Part shown: piece after piece, positions 26,201-38,400 of the stretch
Numbering within the stretch: position 1 is the first letter of the stretch
Layout of the letters: each line of letters starts with the position of its first letter
Source: Cucumis sativus
Taxonomy: Eukaryota > Streptophyta > Magnoliopsida > Cucurbitales > Cucurbitaceae
Assembly: GCF_000004075.3 (NCBI RefSeq)
Contig: NC_026657.2
Coordinates: forward strand, 37,930,732-37,994,731
Length of the DNA: 64,000 nucleotides
Direction: 5' to 3'
Notes under the pieces: model-generated
Database searches by the model: none
Told to the model about the DNA's origin: nothing
Seen by the model: only the letters and a program-made list of their open reading frames with translations
Made by a program: the position numbers and the translations under genes

Positions 26201-28825
26201 ATAATGAGTATGCGCATCCGTGACAAGGTATGAGCAAGCGGTTTTTTCAATATCGTTCATTTGATCTTAATGAAGCTTCAAATCTCAATCTGGCAAATGT
26301 TACCAGCCTCAGTGGCTAAATGCAATTTTAAGTGAGCATATTGTACTGGCAGCATGCCCTTGGTAATTTGCATGCATATTTAATTGAAAGCTCTCTCTGG
26401 CCTTTGACACCTTTGAAGCATAATATTGAATATCTTTCGTTCTGCCACCATTTATACTCATTTTAAGCTTAATGAATTGCCTTTTCTCAGGCTCGGCGGT
26501 TCATCACTCTCATCGATGAGCTATACAATCACCATTGCTGCCTATTTTGCTTGGCAGCTACGTCAATTGAGGACTTATTTCAAGGGACTGAAGAGGGTGC
26601 GCTTTTTGATTTGGAGAGGTGATTGTTCCTCCTGTGTTTGGATTGAACGTTGCTTTTTTTTTTCTTTCTTTTTTTAGGAGAAACTCTGAATGTGAAGGCT
26701 GCCATTAAGTACCATCTTCATTTTTAGATGTTTCCACTTTTAAGTGAACTTTCTAACTTCAGCTCGATTATATTGATTTGTCAAAGTATGTACTTCAATC
26801 AGGATTTCATTTCATGCTCGAGTATGCTCATTTACTTGCATTTTTTAAATGACTAACGGCTAGAAGAATTTGGCAAACGTGTTAGTATATGATGGCATCT
26901 GCATGCATTCAGAGTTTAATAATTCTAATTATTGTTGTTTCCTGATTTTAGTTGATACGTCGGTACTTTATGAGCATATATATACATTGTTGGATCATTG
27001 CGGTTCCCTTTCTTTGAAGTTATAGACCCTCATCATTCAGTTTAAAGATTACCAACTTTGAAATGGTTTCTATCTTTTGGGCATCAATTTAAGCTTTGCA
27101 ATTGCAACTGTGCCATAAACTTAGTATCTCTGGTTGCAGTTTTCAGTTTGAAACAGAGGCAGAAGGGGGAAAGCTTCGTCGAAACGTCCTAGTGGAAGGA
27201 AATGTTGGATCAGTGGGTGCTCCAACTGCAATTGTGTCAATGCTATCTGGTCAAGAAGAGATGTTTGCATTCCGTCGAGCTGTAAGTTTCCTGTTTCCTT
27301 GGCTTCTATATAATGGTTTTTGTATGATATGCAAAAGGTGTCTCTACTTGTGTCACTACACTAAGAATACTAGTAGTCTAGTACGAAGCAGGCATATTCC
27401 ATGGAACCAACAGGTTATGTTCGTGTTTGGTTTTTTCTCTTAGTATTAAATTTATGCGTTGAATAAAATTTTAAATATGTTGCTATATATTTTCTGTGCT
27501 CTAGATTTGGTTGCTTTTGTTATTGAAATATGTCGTTTTCACACATTGATAATATTCTTGTGGTGATTCTTAGGGTTGATATTATCTATCCTTGTGATGA
27601 TTTTTAGGTTGCTATTACGAGAAATTGCATTCATTTTTAAGGTTGATTTTGGGAGGCTTGTGAGGTAGAATGCTAATTTACATTTAGAACTGTGGACGGA
27701 GAGTCATCTTAACTCTCTATTAATACTAGTTAAGATTAGAAATTTCAGCTATGTAATTCTGGTCATAAAAGGTGCATTTCTAATTTGTTTGAATTAGATG
27801 TTTAATTCCCGAACTATGAAATGGCAAGTGTGTCTATTTAAGTTTCTAATAGGCCCTTAGATTTTAAATATTTTATTTAATAGATCGAACTTTCTATTAA
27901 ATCTTTCAATTGTCTTTGACATACTAAAGTTTTAAAAAAAATCAATTAATTTACTAAGTGTAAACTTGAATTTTGTCTAACCAAACCCATAACTTTCAAT
28001 TTTTATTTAGTAGATTCGTGATTTTAAAAAATATTGAATGGACCCAGGACTTATTAGCACAATTGAAACTTTAGGACATGCCACAAAGGGTCTATTCAAC
28101 ATTTTTAAGTTTAGAGACTAATAGATTCAAAAACAAAGACTAAACTTGTAATTTTACCTTCTAATTTTTAATAAAACCGCAATATTTTGTTTATCTTCCT
28201 CCTTTTACAATGAACGGAAAACAAATGCACTGTCCTATTGTTTTTTTTTCTTCTCTTTTTTTTTAAGCAACAATGAGAAAAAACGCACTGTCCTTTTATG
28301 TTTTCTCAGACAATTTGTTTTTAGCTTTTATAGTAACAGTGGTCTTCTTCATCCTAATCCTTTGACTTGGAACTCCAGAAGGATGTTTACTCTGTATACC
28401 TTCTAATTATTACCATTGTTTTCTCCATGTTAATCAGTCGATTTAATTGTGATGTAACATCTATCGTTTTCAACTCTATGAGCTTTCCAAAATTATATAT
28501 ATAACAAGATCAAGGGTCAAGAGTCCAGGCCGAAACTTTTAAAAGCTGAAACCAATACCATAGTTCACATTGTTGACAGATGTTTTGATAGTTTTAACTT
28601 TGATATATTATATATAAAGTAAAAAAAAGAAGGGAAGTATTTTGTTGGATATATTGTTGTGTCATTTAGAGTTATCTGTGTGTGTAGGTTTCTCGATTGA
28701 TTGAGATGCAGACACCCTTATACTTGGAGGGAGTGCGAAACGTTCATCCATATTTCCAAAGACGAGAACAAGAATCATCAGTTGATCCTCCAGCCCCCAG
28801 GTTTGAGTTCCATCAATTAACTTGA
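20236..28825 (+). CDS. AFG1: AFG1/LACE1-like mitochondrial AAA-type ATPase
   Basis: Protein of 606 aa in 14 exons: 20236-20374, 20839-20975, 21094-21227, 21353-21498, 21659-21738, 21886-22143, 22494-22604, 24128-24250, 25257-25378, 25447-25516, 26135-26227, 26491-26618, 27140-27281, 28688-28825. All introns are GT-AG. The start MMKRGLSTSSISSLLSLRF is an Arg/Ser-rich presequence typical of mitochondrial import. Walker A is GNVGSGKT (about 181-188, split by intron 4) and Walker B is ASILCFDE (about 288-295). Family blocks follow: ATSNRAPNDLNQDGMQKDIF, GAADYIALAKNYHTVFI, RRFITLIDELYNHHC, FRRAVSRLIEMQTPLYLEGV. In yeast and animals Afg1/LACE1 promotes turnover of mitochondrially encoded subunits; the plant role is inferred. 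The nearest remembered homologues are At4g30490, At4g28070 and At2g25530. Introns 7 and 13 are long (about 1.5 and 1.4 kb). Confidence 0.94.
27770..28160. repeat. Degenerate dispersed repeat in AFG1 intron 13
   Basis: Repeated phrases such as TTTCTAATAGGCCCTTAGAT, and later in the opposite sense AAAGGGTCTATTCAACATTT, suggest an old palindromic transposon remnant. Borders are approximate. Confidence 0.3.
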
Positions 28826-28946
28826 TTTTATAAGGTACTCTCCTCCATTGTTCAAATTCTCTCTAATCTCTCATGTGGGGATAAAATAAGGGAAATAGAT
28901 AGAGATAGGGATAGGGATGGGGATAGAGTACTCTCCATCCAGATTG

Positions 28947-28948
<2 letters not shown>

Positions 28949-28981
<33 letters not shown>
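28949..28981. repeat. (AT)n microsatellite
   Basis: Pure AT dinucleotide tract shortly after the AFG1 stop codon, probably in or near its 3' UTR. Confidence 0.95.
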
Positions 28982-28983
<2 letters not shown>

Positions 28984-30702
28984 ATTTCTATTCCATTGCT
29001 TCTGAGGCCTGTTATAAAAATCACTTTAACTAATATAATTGAAATGAGAGTAACTTAATAAAGCTTTAATAATCCTCTCATTGCCTTATTCCCTTCTCTT
29101 CCTACCCATCAATAATGTTATATCTTTTCACCCTAACTTGGTAAAGTTCCTTCTTGTTTGATCTCTATAATGTCACTCCCACATGCACATAGTAATACTT
29201 TGTGATTGCTCTTTGTTTAGAATACATGATACATATTATTAGGAGGGATGCGACAACAAGTCATTTGTCAATAGTGTTTATATTTGAAAAATTATAGTAA
29301 ATTGTGCAAAATAAATTAAAAATATAGCAATAAAATATTTGCAAAAATAGTAAAGGCTAACTAGTCAACTAGTAATTTTTTTAAAAATGTTGGCCATTAA
29401 GTGACTGATAGCTTATATATATATATCAATGATAACCCTTGTTCAAATTGAAAACTATCAAAGATGATAGCTATTGGCGAAGGAGGCTATCACTGATAGC
29501 TTTTAATTTGGGGAAATTGAGAAGAAACCTTTGGAATAATAGTTTAACATGGGATTTTTAGTATTTTTGTGCTATACATGCAATTATTTTATCCTTATGC
29601 TATATATATATATATTTTACTTAAATATCATTTATGCAACTTGAATATCATTTATGCAACTTGTCCTTTATATTATCAAACTCAATGTTAGAGTTGATTC
29701 TCACACATCACATATCGTCCAAATATATATGTGTGTGAGTCATTTTTGCATCTTCCTTTGTGGAATAGATTATGACCATTGATTTTCATATTAGCTTGTG
29801 AACATATCTTACAAGTTTCCATGGTTGGTAGTTTTGGTATAACTATCAAAGACTGCATTTTTCGATTATTAAGATGCGGTGAATTACATTTACAAAAGAA
29901 TTTTAAATGGACAAGTCCTCCAAATGTCTAAATGTTATTAGTTTATTAGAGAAGTAGTGTCAGAAGACTTTTGAATAATATTAACAATGTAGAAGCATGG
30001 ACTTGGCATCTTATACCCATATCACATTGTGACTTGTCCACGTGCCTTACAGTTCAATTGTTAGGAAGGACTTTATTTCAAAAGAAAAATAAATTGTGAG
30101 ACTTATCGAATAGAAGCGAAAATGAGGTAAAGTAAAATACAAGGGAAATTGTTGAAATAATAAGAAAAAAAGTAGTAGGTAATGGATTTTTGTTTTGTAG
30201 TGATTTTGTATGAATTATAAATAGTTTTTTTCTTTTTTAAAATACCCAAAATACAATCCATTTTCCCCAACGTTTTCTTTCTCTTTGCTTTTGTCTAAGA
30301 AGAAAAATACCATTTTCTCCTTTACTTTGGACTTCATTCTATTTTAGTTTTAATTAAAACTCTTTAATAATTTGGGTTTGTAGTCTTAAGTTTAATCTTT
30401 CAAAATCAATTCTTATTGAAATTGATTAAATAATAAATAAAAAATTGTTGTTGTTAATACCATTTTGTCCTGTACTTTGAACTCCATTCTTTAATAATTT
30501 TAGTCCGTCGTAATTTTAAATATATTTTTTGAAAATTAAATTGATTAGCAACAAAATTTTAATAATTTAATCGAAATATTTTAAATTAAAAGGACTAAAA
30601 TGAAATAAGTTTCCATTAAACTATTTTAATCATCTAACATTGTTGGGTTGTAGGAATGGTGCTTTAGTTGTTGAATTAGGCATGTGTTAGCCACTATATT
30701 TA

Positions 30703-30728
30703 TTATATATATATATATATATATATAT
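30703..30728. repeat. (AT)n microsatellite
   Basis: Pure AT dinucleotide tract in the intergenic spacer. Confidence 0.9.
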
Positions 30729-32263
30729 GCACGAAACCCTTTTATTCAACACAAAAAAATTATAAAGAAAAAGAAAAGGTCTTTTTTTTTGTCCCTTTTC
30801 TTTTAGGGATAACTTAATCTAACTATGTTGTGTTAGTGTGAATGAAGTGGATTTTGTAAGTAATAAAAGTTAACATTTAGTTTGTCACATACTCTCTACA
30901 TTGTGTTTGCTACACTCTTCCCTCCCTTGCTTCCTTGCACTTCTCTGATTGCTCCTAACCAATGACCCTGTTTGTGCATTGGACCTATTCATCGTTCATC
31001 ATTGTTTTTAGAAACATTTTAATCGTTTATCATGAGTGCACGACGATTTTCTTTACTTCTAGTGTCTAGAAAGAAAAAGGTGAAAAAGAGTGCAAGGATT
31101 TGAAGGAAGAAGACGAACAAGAGAGACAACGAAAGTAGCCTCAAGAACTTAGGTGGTGTGTGATCAAAGCAAACAAGAATTAGTATTCATTATTTTTTAA
31201 AAAACTAGTTTTTATAGTAACAATTGTAGGAGAAGAGCTTCTCACTCGTATGATGAAAAATCATGTCAATTATCACTAAGCTAGATGTTAGTACTATTTA
31301 AATTGGATTATCACATCAAAAAATCCAAATAACAAACCATAATTTTCAAACCAAACCATCAAATTGTAAGTTATAATTAACTAAAAGAGATTCCACCCAA
31401 TTGTTTATGTTTTACAATACAAAGCTTGGTATGGGCTATAGTGTACATAAACCATCAAGAAAAAAATAGAAATTTTATACGGATAACTTGGTTTTTAGGT
31501 CTAAAATGTCAATTAACCTAGATTTTTTTAAGAAAAATAAAATCAAATGACTTTTTTTTGTTGATGTTCATTGACGAGTAAAGTTACAAATTTGTCCATA
31601 TTTTTTCTTCGGCTTGATTTCCTTCCTCTTCTCTGGGGAATTTTCACTCTTCCACCCAACAACCGAGTATGGCCTCCGTTCCTAATTGAAATTGGCAACC
31701 CTCCTTTGTTCCATTCATCAACAAGAGTAAAAGAAAGGAAGATATTGTGTTTGTTAATAGATCATCACCAAGAACGAGAGCGAGATAGGCTTTTTCACTT
31801 GCACGAGTTTACTTTGGTATTTTCACTCGTTTAAGGGATAATTGGCCTGTTTTTTTTTTTTTATTCGGATAGTTTGGCATTTTAAACCCAATTTTTAGGG
31901 GCAATTTTCTACCAAAATAATAATAACATTAAGAAGAATCGGAATCGGAATCTTTCCAAAAGGAGAGAGAGAGAGAGGAAAAAAGGAACAGAAAGAGAAA
32001 AGAAAGTAAGAGAGAAGGAAAGGGTTCCCAGGGGATCGGAGGCAAAGGGAGGGAGATTCGTCTCTCTCACTTTCTCTCTTCTCGCTCTTCATCCTTCTCT
32101 CATATAAACCCACATTCCCTCTCTCTTTTCCAACTCAAATTTGCTGCTGCATTAACTCCTCTCATTCCCGTTTCCCTACTGTTTGATCGTCCAAAATCTT
32201 CCCACCACTATGGTTTTGTTCTTCAATTAGAATCTCTCCTTCCTTCTTCTTTGATTCTGAATC

Positions 32264-34542
32264 ATGACCGTGATGGGTCAGAAAGGAACTCAAGTTTTAG
32301 CCTATAAACGAGATGGGTTCTTCTCAGTCTTCGATTTGGGCTCCCAATGGAGTATCCAGGAAGGCCACTTCCATCCCGGAGGCTTATTTGCCAGTGTCGG
32401 TCAGATGGGTATCGGGTTCGGCATCTCACCCAATTCCTCAAATTCGGATGACGCCAATTCTCTTTACACCAATTTGTGTATGAAATATGTGCCTTCTGCT
32501 GAGGCTGTTAATGTTGAGGAAACTTTTGTCAATAAGAAGAAGAAGAATAAGGGTGGTTTTCAATTGAGAATTAAGGTTGAAAATCCCTCACTGAGGAGGT
32601 TGATAAGTGGTGCAATTGCTGGGACAGTGTCAAACACTTGCGTGGCGCCATTGGAGACCATTAGAACTCATTTGATGGTGGGTAACGGTGGCCACTCTGT
32701 CACTGAGGTGTTCAATGATATTATGAAGAATGATGGGTGGAAGGGATTGTTTAGGGGGAATTTGGTTAATGTTATTCGGGTTGCACCCAGCAAAGCGATT
32801 GAGGTATTTGAAACTCCATTTCTTGTTGTTTTAATGGGTTGGTCTTGAATATTCTTTTTTTTTTTTTAGTTGATACTCCATTGCACTTGATAACTTGGAT
32901 AGAAATTGAATATCTCTGCTTGCTTTTGATGGCCTTCCTGTTGGGTAATTGCTTATTAGAATGGTTCTATGGAGTTTGTTAAATTTAATCCTTCTATACA
33001 TTCTTGATATTCTCCTCCATATGTCGGTTGAATATTTGTAATTTTCAAGACCTGGTTTATAACTATTGATATGAATTGGAGGAGGAAGTTGTTGAAGGAA
33101 TTCAAACTTAGGACCATCTGTTTAATTCTATAAGCTGTGGATCCTAAAGCCTATGGCGTTAAGATGTGATAAATTTATAAGTTTATGTTTTCTCTACAAT
33201 TCCCTTCTTTGTGTTCTTTAACTAATTGACCCGGTAGTAATTAAATAGTTATGGTTCTGTTTTGAGTTGGTCAAGGTTCGTCCTAATTATCATTCTTGCA
33301 CTTTGCTGGAATCCATTAGATGATATAATTTCTAGAATATTGAACTCATGGATTTCCTTCTTGAACAATTTGTTATGGTTCAAAGCCTGTTTTGTCTTTG
33401 AAACTCATCAATGAAAAATTTTCCATTTTCCCTAATAGTTTTATGAGTTGTGAGAATATAATCTATGTAGCTTTCTAGCTGTCATCAACTTAAAGGTGTT
33501 AGAGGTGTTTGGGTTACTGAGTTGAGTTTTGAAGAGTTAGAAAGTCTATATAATGTTGTTTAGTTTGGAGTTAGAAAACATTAGAGGGAGAGGGAGAGTA
33601 AACGGGAAAGATAAAGTTCCTCAATAAAGGTATGAACTTCAATCGTGAACATTGTTGAAGTTGAGTTATTTAACACCGAAAATACTTTGAGTTTACTAAC
33701 TTTTCCCTATCAAATCCATTTCCAGATTGTAAGAGGAAGGACTTGACTTCATCTTCAATGAAACTACTTTTCATATTTATTTCAATGCTTACCGATTCAT
33801 CTGCTGTTCTTTCTGCAGCTTTTTGCTTTTGATACAGTCAACAAGAACCTATCGCCTGGGCCAGGCGAGGAACCAAAAATTCCAATCCCTCCTTCATTGG
33901 TTGCTGGAGCCTGTGCTGGAGTGAGTGCAACCCTCTGTACATACCCCCTTGAGTTACTCAAAACCCGATTAACCATACAGGTAGCTGGAAAGTTTTAGTG
34001 AACAGAAACAACATTATTTGTTCTTCAAACAACATCACTGAATCTCAAACTCTTGCTAACTCTTGCAGAGAGGTGTTTACGATGGTCTATTAGATGCTTT
34101 CATTAAGATCCTTCAAGAGAAGGGACCTGCAGAATTCTACAGAGGACTTGCTCCCAGTTTGATTGGAATTATTCCATATTCTGCCACCAATTACTTTGCT
34201 TACGATACATTGCGAAAAGCCTACCGGAAGATCTTCAAACAAGAAAAAATAGGCAACATTCAAACCCTTTTAATAGGATCAGCTGCTGGTGCCATTTCGA
34301 GCTGCGCAACATTCCCACTGGAGGTAGCTCGCAAGCAGATGCAAGTCGGGGCTCTAAGTGGAAGACAAGTTTACAAGAACGTTATCCATGCGCTTGTAAG
34401 TATACTTGAAAGGGAAGGCATTCAAGGCTTATATAGAGGGCTTGGCCCCAGCTGCATCAAGCTAGTGCCTAATGCGGGCATTTCATTCATGTGTTATGAA
34501 GCTTGCAAGAGGATACTTGTAGACAAAGATGATGAAAATTAG
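32264..34542 (+). CDS. BT1: BT1-type adenine nucleotide carrier (mitochondrial carrier family)
   Basis: Protein of 391 aa in three exons: 32264-32803, 33819-33980 and 34069-34542 (TAG). Three mitochondrial-carrier repeats carry the signatures PLETIRT (about 129), PLELLKTR (about 224) and PLEVARKQ (about 317), each followed by matching G-x-F/L-Y/F-R-G-L motifs (GLFRGNLVNVIRVAP, EFYRGLAPSLIGIIP, GLYRGLGPSCIKLVP). The extra roughly 105-residue N-terminal arm and the sequence match plant Brittle1/SHS1 (Arabidopsis At4g32400, 392 aa from memory). That protein exports adenylates from plastids and has been reported dual-targeted to mitochondria. Plastid envelope location is inferred. The gene is convergent with CESA1, about 890 bp apart. 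Confidence 0.93.
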
Positions 34543-35429
34543 AATGTAATTTTCACATCAAACTGTTTGCAGTTGAGAAGAACACCAAATCCCATCTTGG
34601 ATTGTAACAGTAAAGTAATATTCTATTGGTTATGTTTGATCTGCATGATTCTTGAACGTTATAGCTAAGGAGCAGATTTCAGCTTGGCATGTCTAAATTT
34701 TGTATCTTCCTAATGCTGAGAAAGAGAAGAATTTGTTTGATGATCTAAGAGAAGTTTTAGAATGATTTGCATCAATTTCTTTTTATAAACAATGTAAAAG
34801 ATATGGTAAAAGTATATATTACTAAATGTGTACTGTCATTTATTCTTATGATTGAAGTTGCTTCTAAGATCATCTTTCATAATAATGATTTTAAACTGAT
34901 CCGGACACTCATTGATACAAAAAAAAAAACAAAAACCTGACATGTGCATGAATTCTATAATCAAACCATTTGAATGAATTCTAATAACCAAATTTGGAAT
35001 TTAACCATATATGTATGTATGGGCGAAATGGGCAGAGACATTAGATAGAAAGCACTTGAACATGAACGGTTATTAAATTATAATTTCACTGTCATAACAA
35101 TTCTGAAACATCAAAAAATTCAGTGTCTGTTCTTACAAATTCTCCTGATATATAAATAATTCCTTTATCTATTTTCATTAAACAAATGGAACTTCACAAT
35201 ACTGCACAATATAATATTATAACATTACCAATACAACTTCAAGACACCTACAAATTCTGGTGTAAAGACCTGTGAGAGAATCTGAAAAACCTCATATCAT
35301 TTCTCATTTTCTTCAAATTTGTGGTTCCTTCCTGAGGGCTCTTTTAGTTTTCTCCATGCCTTGATTTCTTTCTTGTCATATTCACAGGAAAATCACCACT
35401 TCGCGAGAACAAAACTATGATGCAACTGT
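34543..35429. other. Convergent 3' flanks of BT1 and CESA1
   Basis: Holds both 3' UTRs. AT-rich, and no further gene seen. Confidence 0.6.
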
Positions 35430-38400
35430 CTAGCAATTGATACCACATTGACCATTGGCAGCCTTCGTCGAGGCCGAGGTAAATGGATCGATTCGCACCC
35501 AAAGCAAGGAGAAAATGGAAGCAAGGAGAATGGACCAGACAATGACGATGGTTGGTGTACGATTTTGCCTTCCCAGTAAACCCTTTAGGAAAGGATATAA
35601 ATGGACAATAACCCACAATGCAAAGAACAGCTTACCAAAAAGAGGACCCCAAGATTGGTAACCACTGTTAATGGCATACGACACACCGGCCACTATACCG
35701 ACCATATTCATAATAAGGACAGTGGTGGGAGGGATGAGGAGAGAAGTCCATTTGAACACATAAAGCTCTGCAAAATCCCCATCCTCATCGCTGGCCTTTG
35801 ACGTGACAGTGAAGTTGGTATCGATTCCAGCAAGAACCTTTAAGAGACCCTGGAAGACGGCAAACAGATGAGCTGAAGTACCACCAATGACCCAAAATTG
35901 TTCATTCCTCCACCAGTCTTCAATGCTAACCCCACTCCATCTGAGTTCAAGAATACCCGTTGCAAAAATGGAAACGAAAAGGAGAATGAACCACATACTG
36001 GCAAAGTTGCTTATCTGCAAATTAAGAGATGAAAACATGTTATTTACAAACGGAAATGAACATATAGTGTATTATTATATTCAGATTGAATATACGATGT
36101 CTTCAGATTAGAAAATGGAATGGTTATATCATCATAAGTTATAGAAACAGGATGTCAATTAACGTTAATGTTAACACATAATATCAAAATATGAGGAGGA
36201 ATCCCACATTTAGATAAAAAAGACAAATGACTTATCATGGACACATAATTCATCAGGCTTCAATTTCACAAGGAAGAAACTATCAAATTACCTCGGGAAT
36301 GATAAACTTTCCAGTCAAAAGACAGAACGCCGGAAGCATACAGTAAGCAATAAGAGGAATTGAGGTGATAGGGTAGACGATGGTATTGATGTATGCTATT
36401 CTCTCCAAAAGCTTTAACCTTCCATTGTAGCCATACCAGATAGGACAATGCCTGCTAAGCAAGATTTCAATGGAACCCAAAGCCCATCGAAGCACCTGAT
36501 TTAAACGATCAGAAAGATTGATGGGAGCAGATCCCTTGAATGCTGGCCGCGGAGGCATGCAGTAAATTGATATCCACCCACGAGCATGCATCTTAAACCC
36601 AGTCAAAATATCTTCTGTCACAGAACCATAGATCCACCCAATCTAGAAGTAAAAAACAAGGAGTTAGACCTGAGTTTATCAAGCTCGTCTTTGTGGCTCT
36701 CTCTTAAGAAGGGGTAGAAAAGAAGAAGAAAATGTGTGAGGAAGGAGGAGAAGGGATGTTGTATAATGGCAACTAACCTCTTTGCCCCATTCTGTCTTAT
36801 CTTCATATCCACAACTGATGACATGAATTGCTTCCTTTAGAAGAGTTGCAGGATTGGTTGAAGGTGGAATACCTCCCATTTCCATGAAAGTGGCTGCAAT
36901 AAAAACTGGAGATTGGCCAAAGCGCTTCTCTAAACTCTTCTGAGACATCAGGAGTGACCTCTCATCATCATATCCTGTAAGACACAGAAATTAAGGTAAG
37001 CATTCAGTTTGCAACTTCCATCACCTTATCTCATGAAAACTATGACAGTTTCAGATGTCACAATGTCGCAATATTCACATGGTTAAAAAATAATTTTCCC
37101 TCTCTCGTACGTCCAACAGTTACAGAAGTGGCAGCTGGACCTCCACCAAGTCTCTTAAAGAAAAGCTTTATTTATTAAAGAAATGTTCAAAATGGAGAAT
37201 AGAGAATTGAGGATTTTGAGGATAAACCAACCTTCAACACCTTCCTCGATATCTTCCATATTAAAGATGGGAATGGTAGACTCAGTCCTCTTTGCAGCCC
37301 TCTTTTTGTCAATGTACTTCTTGTTCCTTCCCTTCTTTCTTGAACCACAGCAACTCTTAATGATAATATTTGGTTCCAAATCTGCCTCGGTCAGTACAGG
37401 ATCATAACCATATAGAGCTTGCCGATTGAAACAACAACCAGTTCCCACATAGACTGGACCCTGGAGGCCATCCAAACCCTTCAAGTTTATCTGAAAAGCA
37501 TAGGAAGAAAGAACACGATGTCAATCACAAGTAACGACCCAAAGCCGAAAAGCATCACATGTTGAAATATATGATTGAAATGCTCGATGACAGGTCAAAT
37601 AACCTACGTCGAAAAAGACTATGTTGCGATTGGCATATCGATCGTGCAAATCAATGCCATCAAAACGTTGTGGGAATTGTACATAACATGTTTTCTTCCC
37701 ATATGCAGGGTCCATCATGAAACACATGGCTTCCTTGAGAGCTTTGCTGTTGTTGAAGTAGTGATCACAATCGACATTCAAAAGATATGCTCCATTTGTA
37801 AGCACGGCAGAAACTCGGATCTGCAGATAGGATGAAATCAAGTCGATAAATAATTACAGAAAATCACAAAAAAATGCAGTCTCATCTTTTTAACAAAAAA
37901 ATGCAGTCTCATTTTTTTAACAAAAAAATGCAGTCTCATCTTTTTACTATTACTGTTGTATATATCTTTTTTCTGGCAATTATAAGTCAAATTCTTCCTT
38001 TTCTTTCTCTTTTATGCACGATTGTATCAAATAAAAATACAAACCAATGCATTCATAGCTCCGGCTTTCTTGTGGTGCTGGAAACCCGGTCGCTTCTCAC
38101 GAGAAACATAAACAAGTCGTGGCAGTTCATTTCCATCAGTATCAAGACCTCCACTGTGACCTAAGAAAACCTGGCATTCGAACATACACAATATCAATAT
38201 TGCCACCCAAAAAAAGGATAAAATAAAGTGCCAAAACAAAACTATTTAAAAGCTAAGAGACCTGTATCATTCCAGGATGATCCCTGGGATTGTTTCCAGG
38301 CCATGCCGTTCCATCCTGCATGGTCCATCCTTCCTCAGGCATCTTTTGTGCTTTGGCAACAAGTGCATTGATTCGAACCTTGAATTCTTCGTACTCTCTC

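Larger units (their letters stand above)
28826..32263. other. Intergenic: AFG1 to BT1
   Basis: About 3.4 kb without a recognised gene. It holds two TA microsatellites, palindromic repeat debris at about 29270-29530, a degenerate repeat with the phrase ATACCATTTTCTCCTTTACTTTGGAC echoed at about 30310 and 30460, and the BT1 promoter with a GA-rich tract at about 31960-32050. Confidence 0.55.

Noticed and set aside
37867..37947. CRISPR-like spacing of repeats
   Set aside because: The three units abut directly without spacers, in an intron of a plant nuclear gene.
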